From NCBI GenBank assembly GCA_029961685.1, contig JARWKL010000009.1:22005237-22069236 (forward strand): 64,000 nt of DNA. The letters are read 5' to 3'. Positions 59,887 through 64,000 of this stretch are shown here, piece after piece; the first letter of the stretch is position 1, and every line of letters starts with the position of its first letter. The translations under genes and the position numbers were made by a program. This stretch comes from Aristolochia californica. Its lineage: Eukaryota > Streptophyta > Magnoliopsida > Piperales > Aristolochiaceae. The notes below the pieces were generated by a model. It was not told the DNA's origin. It ran no database searches and worked only from the letters and a program-made list of their open reading frames with translations.

Positions 59887-60366
59887 TTATTTTCTTTTGC
59901 CCTTTGGATGTATTTTCCTATCAAAAGTTATATGTTCACTGTAAGGAACTCTAGGCATATTACCTGAGTAGTATACTTCTCTGGGTGGAGCTCTTGGATA
60001 AGTAGAATAACTACGTCCAGGAATATTAGTGGAACTTTCTTCATCCATATATTCTTTGATGCTTAATGTTTCTTCTTCTTTAGGTTCTAGAGGCATTTTT
60101 CCTATTCTAATGTTCATTTCTCTATCATAGTATAAGTATTCTTCTTCCTTTATCCTCTTATTTTTTATCAGATTTTCTTCCAAGTGAAGAAGTTCTCTTT
60201 CTACTAGTTTTAATTCCAATTCTTTAGGATATATTATTTCATCTACGTCTGATTCAATATTAATTAAATCATAGTTCTCACTAGATATGGATTCAGTGTC
60301 TTCTGTATTTTTCTGTTCATAACTATTAAATCTAATGTTTATGTTACCTTTTGTATCTGTGTACAT
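59887..60366 (-). pseudogene. Lineage 2 acidic region between movement protein and capsid
   Basis: 159-residue open frame, rich in Glu, Ser and Tyr (ELKLVERELLHLEENL, LEPKEEETLSIKEYMDEESS), then a Pro/Arg/Tyr part (YSTYPRAPPREVYY) and a basic end. The composition fits the disordered N-terminal region of badnavirus-type coat proteins. The ATG follows directly on movement-protein sequence, so it belongs to the same polyprotein. Confidence 0.68.
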
Positions 60367-60974
60367 AATACTTTCTTCAGGGTAGATTATTTTTTCTTCA
60401 CAAAATTTAAGATTCCATTCTAGTCCTGCTAGGATGTCTGGTGAATATTTAATAGGCTTAAGTAATTTAATTCCTTTGTTTGCTATCAGATTTATTACAT
60501 CATCTATTTTAACTTTGAACTTGGTTGTACTGGAACAAGTACATCTTCCTAGGAAACCAATACATAATAAAAGATTATTTCCTACAAAGGATTCATATCC
60601 TTTTGTCTGAATACCTATTTTAATGTATTTTTAAAAATCTTGTAACCCAATAAGGAAGTCTGGGGAGCAATAAAATATTCCTCCATTCTGGTTCATGTCT
60701 ACTTCTGTAATTCCTAACATAGCCTTCATAGGATCGGCCCATCTATCATCATAGATGCTTAGTAAAGTCTTAGTTCCTAGATGTTTTCGTCCTAATCCTT
60801 TTACTCCTATTACTATTAATCCTAAATGAATTAAAGTATATAATTTCCTAATTAAGCTTGTTCTGCTATTAGGTTAATATTGACCGAGTCTTGTCCTACA
60901 CAACTAACCTGGATTTCTCTATAGTGTCTGAATAATCCTGTATTAAAGGTTAAAGGCCCTGTTCTATATAATTT
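60367..60974 (-). pseudogene. Lineage 2 movement protein, multiple stops
   Basis: Minus-strand pieces GPLTFNTGLFRHYREIQVS, WADPMKAMLGITEVDMNQNG, FYCSPDFLIGL, LGIQTKGYESF-like IGIQTKGYESF, CIGFLGR and IKYSPDILAGLEWNL in order. These are recognisable badnavirus/tungrovirus-type movement-protein segments. At least five stops and frame changes break it. Confidence 0.75.
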
Positions 60975-61560
60975 CTATGGATTAAGAAGATTTAATTGGT
61001 TATTGTTGAATAGGGTAATATCTTGGTGTATATCTATTATTTCGTCTAATTGTATATCTCTATGGTCTACACTTCTTCTACTAGTGATTATGTCTATTAT
61101 ATTTAGGTTTCTAGAGGAACTTCCTATTTCGGAGGTGTATCCTTCACCTCGCTGTGAAATAGCCATGGTTTTTTTAGTTTGGACTACCTTGGGTTGGTCT
61201 ATTTTAACAGCTTTCAATTTTTGGGTTATTAAGTCTATTTCTTTATCAATATTATGTTGAGTGCCTTTACTAGTTTTTAGATAATCTAATTTTCAGAGAG
61301 TCTGTCTGTTTTTCCTTTTAAAGTTCTTAATTCTTCTTGTAATTTATTTAATATAATTTCTATATCTACTATTTTATTTTGGAGATTATTTCCCAAGCTT
61401 ATTATACGATCTGTTATACTATTCAGTTGAGAGTTACTTCCGTGTAAACTATGTTCTTCACTATTGAAATGGCACTTAAGAGAACTAGGTCCTATGAGCT
61501 TAAGGTCAAATCTTGATGGAATTCTTAAATCTAAATATTCTATTTTCTTAAAAGGTTCCA
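60975..61560 (-). pseudogene. Lineage 2 N-terminal coiled-coil region of ORF1
   Basis: From just after the primer site, frames encode DLRIPSRFDLKLIGPSSLK, then a heptad-like stretch (LNSITDRIISLGNNLQNKIV, NKLQEELRTLKGK), then 61217-60975 with DQPKVVQTKKTM and IDIITSRRSVDHRDIQ before a stop and the movement protein. A virion-associated coiled-coil protein precedes MP in badnavirus-type genomes, so I suggest that role by position and heptads only. Confidence 0.55.
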
Positions 61561-61569
61561 GGTCTTATG

Positions 61570-61581
61570 GCTCTGATACTA
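61570..61581 (-). promoter_or_regulatory. Primer-site-like word of lineage 2
   Basis: The minus strand reads TAGTATCAGAGC, one mismatch from TGGTATCAGAGC, directly before the coiled-coil region, as expected for genome position 1. Confidence 0.65.
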
Positions 61582-61648
61582 ATTTGGAGGGGGTACTACT
61601 TTAATCTAGAGTATTTAAAGGTGAATTATTTGGGGTTCTTCTAGTTAT

Positions 61649-61786
61649 CTATCTTCTAGGTATAAATATTTGCCTAGGAGTCTCTACAAATCTTTTGTAT
61701 GAATATAAAGATAAGGTAAAGCAAATAAAGCTAAAAATTACTAGATTACAGAAGACTATTGTTAAAGCAATAAAGATAAAAATCAT
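61649..61786 (-). other. Small hydrophobic open frame, 45 residues
   Basis: Starts M-I-F-I-F-I-A-L and has a ~30-residue hydrophobic stretch followed by a basic tail with RR at the end: a plausible single-pass membrane protein by composition. Its ATG overlaps the TGA of the upstream hydrophobic frame as ATGA. It lies in the leader-like region before the primer site. Function unknown, possibly chance in AT-rich DNA. Confidence 0.3.
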
Positions 61787-61953
61787 ATATCAAAGGTTCT
61801 TTCTATAATTCTGACTATAATGTTAAGGAGTAAGAATATATCAGAGGCTAAAAGATTATCTATCTGTTCTGGAAGATATATAAAATATCCAAATAATTCT
61901 AATGCTAGTATTGCTAAAAACAATATGTAGCTAAAAGTCCCTATGATAATTCA
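61783..61953 (-). other. Hydrophobic open frame without ATG, overlapping the next
   Basis: About 55 codons open (YILFLAILALELFGYFIYL, then LLASDIFLLLNIIV) ending in TGA that overlaps the ATG at 61786. No ATG lies in the frame, so it might be a frameshifted continuation of 61941-62156. No family recognised. Confidence 0.25.
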
Positions 61954-62156
61954 AAGTTTTTTCTTAGAGCTTTATATAATAATACTAGGTATAAGTAATA
62001 TATAGGTAATATTTGCAACACAAATCTTAAAATTTTTTTTATTATCTTATTGACTAGCCAATATACATAAAAAGGTACAACGGAGTTGTGACAACCGGGA
62101 GCAACACTTGGCTCAACTGAGGCAAAGGCGTTTGTCAGGGCGTAGCCCTTACCCAA
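61941..62156 (-). other. Small open frame, 71 residues, hydrophobic C-terminal half
   Basis: N-half MGKGYALTNAFASVEPSVAP is polar, C-half (KKILRFVLQILPIYYLYLVL) is strongly hydrophobic. It lies ~400 nt before the lineage 2 primer site. I recognise no homologue; it may be a leader short frame or non-viral. Confidence 0.3.
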
Positions 62157-62784
62157 TAGTTCTAGCCTAATATACCTTTCTGTACTAATAAACTCTTATA
62201 TCAAACACACTCTTAACACACAATAAAAGCTGTAAGGACTAAACCAACAAGTACAATTCCTAGAGTTACAAACAGCACAAGCACAAAAACTAGTAAAGAA
62301 AAATTAACAAGAGAAAACCAAAAACCAGCATGAGAAAACATGTAAGAGATGTAATTCCCAAGGGGTTTTACTTTAGATCAAAGCTTTTTAAATCCTTATG
62401 CTTCCCCCTTCAAGTATAGGGAACCCAAGACACAGTGAGGTGTGAAGTGTCCTAGCCTTAACCTTCTGCCACGGGCTCCCACTTGAAGTCCCAAGAAAAA
62501 GAAGCCCTGAAACCGCCTTGGGTATAAACTGGCATGACAAGGGACGCATGGACCATGAAGCATCAAAGGACTACCACAATGCTTTTACTCTGTGCTTGGG
62601 ATTAACCCCTGGTTAGAGGAGGACGGTACGGATTTAAACAAGCAAAGATCTAAAGTTTCCCCTTAGGGAAGGTCCGAAAACTAAAAGAAAATAACGAAAG
62701 TGGTGGTATTTGGGTTTGATCAGAGAAAGAAGGAGCGGAGAGAACTCATTGTTGAAGCACAAGGGATACTCTGGAATTCACTCT
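62157..62784. other. Leader-like or intergenic segment, no gene
   Basis: About 630 bp of more even base composition between the lineage 2 copies, with no long frame and no match elsewhere in the window. It could be promoter/leader of lineage 2 or filler DNA. The junction with copy 2 is near 62780-62785. Confidence 0.5.
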
Positions 62785-63210
62785 TTCATTCATCAAAATC
62801 TTCATTTTCTTCCATAATTTCTTCCGGATATTCCTGGGGACTAAGGATGGGCTGTATATAGGGTTTAGGTTGGATTGATACTTGAACTAGTCCTGTGTGT
62901 TGTACAGCTTCTGGGAAAGTATGTGTTTGTTGTATAGGGAGTTCTGTTAGATTGTCATCTATTACTTCATAGCATAATAATTTATTGACTAATTTTACAA
63001 TGGTATTGTCTATTTGGTTTTCTAAAGCTAAAATGGTGGGATTATTATTTTTACAGCTTCCTGGAATCTTACATGGGCAACTACTTTCTGTTGATTCTAA
63101 TTCTATGGGGCCACCACGCTCCGCTGAAAAAGGAACAGTGGGTGAATAGGTGGTCTGGACAGGAATTGTGCTTGAATTTTTGTGAAAGTGTAAATAGTCT
63201 CGGGATATGT
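62785..63210 (-). pseudogene. Lineage 2 post-protease spacer, copy 2, frameshifted
   Basis: Homologous to 57655-58070. It is out of phase with the protease because one base is missing near 63208 ('gatatgtaagag' against 'gatatggtaagag'). The stop present in copy 1 at 57717 is a Gln codon here. Confidence 0.75.
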
Positions 63211-64000
63211 AAGAGAACCATTGTTATGAAGGATAAAATTAAGTCCTAGAATAATGTCTACTTTAAGTTTGAGATCTCTAACCCAAGTCAAAAGTAAAGG
63301 ATAAAAGCCAGAAAAGGTGGAACAGTTGGTAAAAAACTGGATCTTGCCTTCATCGAAATATGTAGTATATGGGTTATAAGAACCATCTACCTGTTGGCTA
63401 AACACCTGTTTGGTAGTTTTCTTAAGGAACTGAGGAGGAACGAGGCATCTATGGATAATACATTTGGTACAACCAGAATCTACTAGAGCATCTAAAACTA
63501 AGGATTGTTTGTTGGGGAAAATAATCTTAGCTCGAACAAGAATACTAGAAAAAAATTTATCTTGGTTACATACGTAGGAGGTTTCTGGTTCTTCTAATCC
63601 AACGGTGATACCATCATAAGAGTCTTTTTCTATTGTGTCTAGTCTATGTTTGAGTAAGGTTATTTCTACTTCACAATTTTCTATTTTTCTAGCCATAATT
63701 TCTAATTTAGTATTATAGACCTTATAATGATTAGGAGATTCTACAGGTTCAATGCCTAAAAGTTTTAAGCGTGGACTACAAGCTTCAAGGAAACATTGAG
63801 TACATTTGGCCCTTTGTTTCTTACTAGGGTACCAAGCACATTTAAAGCAAGGATTGCTATCTAAGCCAGTATTCCAGGACCATGTATGGGTACACTCAGT
63901 CACTGTATCCATAAGGTCAAGATTTTCTTCTATATCTAAATCTAAGATGAGATCTTCATCAAAATCTGAAGTTTCTAGAGAAGCATTTGGGATGCTTACA
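63103..64000 (-). pseudogene. Lineage 2 capsid C-terminus and protease, copy 2, partial
   Basis: Open across the window edge; the first in-window ATG at 63912 is internal. It keeps the second cysteine cluster except that the last Cys is Arg (ACSPRLK), the coiled-coil tail, then ALVDSGCTKCIIH with the protease triad intact and ILGLNFI. It reads through where copy 1 has a TAA (58492). The protease end is lost through the one-base deletion near 63208. Confidence 0.85.

Larger units (their letters stand above)
57525..61581 (-). mobile_element. Endogenous pararetrovirus lineage 2, copy 1 (badnavirus-like)
   Basis: Minus strand from a primer-site-like word (61570-61581): coiled-coil region, movement protein, capsid, zinc and cysteine motifs, protease, then truncated before RT at about 57525. 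The cysteine spacing CX2CX11CX2CX4CX2C is the one described for badnaviruses. Sequence is unlike lineage 1 at 35345-54562. Many stops break the first half, few the second. Confidence 0.85.
62785..64000 (-). mobile_element. Endogenous pararetrovirus lineage 2, copy 2, continues past window end
   Basis: Close repeat of 57655-58870 at an offset of about 5130 bp, same orientation, by eye well over 90% identical. It carries the capsid cysteine cluster, protease and spacer. It breaks at 62785 and runs off the right edge. Confidence 0.88.

Overview
The window is plant nuclear DNA, probably pericentromeric or other heterochromatin of a flowering plant. The evidence is a long AT-rich tandem satellite, a Ty3/gypsy chromovirus remnant, a Ty1/copia element, a TRIM-like mini-element, long CT/GA simple repeats and two unrelated lineages of endogenous pararetrovirus (Caulimoviridae). 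I see no intact host gene, no tRNA or rRNA gene and no CRISPR array. Species cannot be told from the sequence.

Layout. 1-33745: about 48 tandem monomers of a ~680-bp satellite, interrupted at 19339-21583 by a TRIM-like element (19339-19713) joined to the 3' part of a chromovirus (integrase, chromodomain-like tail, 3' LTR). 33757-35325: TTTC/TATATTTC minisatellite that switches strand twice. 35345-44868: pararetrovirus lineage 1, minus strand, one nearly whole but decayed genome copy (movement protein, broken capsid region, protease, RT-RNase H, ORF2, small ORF3, promoter) followed in tandem by part of a second copy. A duplicated CT microsatellite and an (ACT)n tract sit between protease and RT. 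44869-45281: the same virus inverted. 45282-51095: a complete Ty1/copia element (minus strand) with matching 5-bp target duplications GTATT, inserted into that inverted viral piece, with many stops and frameshifts. 51096-54562: short, shuffled, mutually inverted lineage-1 fragments beside CT tracts. 55048-57297: an LTR-element remnant with PBS and PPT but no coding capacity. 57525-64000: pararetrovirus lineage 2 (badnavirus-like by its cysteine motif), minus strand, two copies separated by a leader-like region holding small hydrophobic open frames.

How the parts relate. The viral genes would once have formed a pregenomic-RNA polycistron (MP-CP-PR-RT-RNase H polyprotein, then ORF2 overlapping its end, then ORF3, then a TATA box). 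Every copy here is broken by stops, frameshifts, deletions or inversions, so the locus reads as a graveyard in which viral insertions, simple-repeat expansion and retrotransposons accumulated in layers. The copia insertion is later than the viral inversion it interrupts. The most unusual points are the small ORF3 shared by diverged lineage-1 copies, the repeated pairing of viral breakpoints with CT/GA tracts, and the ~680-bp satellite with a recurrent 60-codon open frame.
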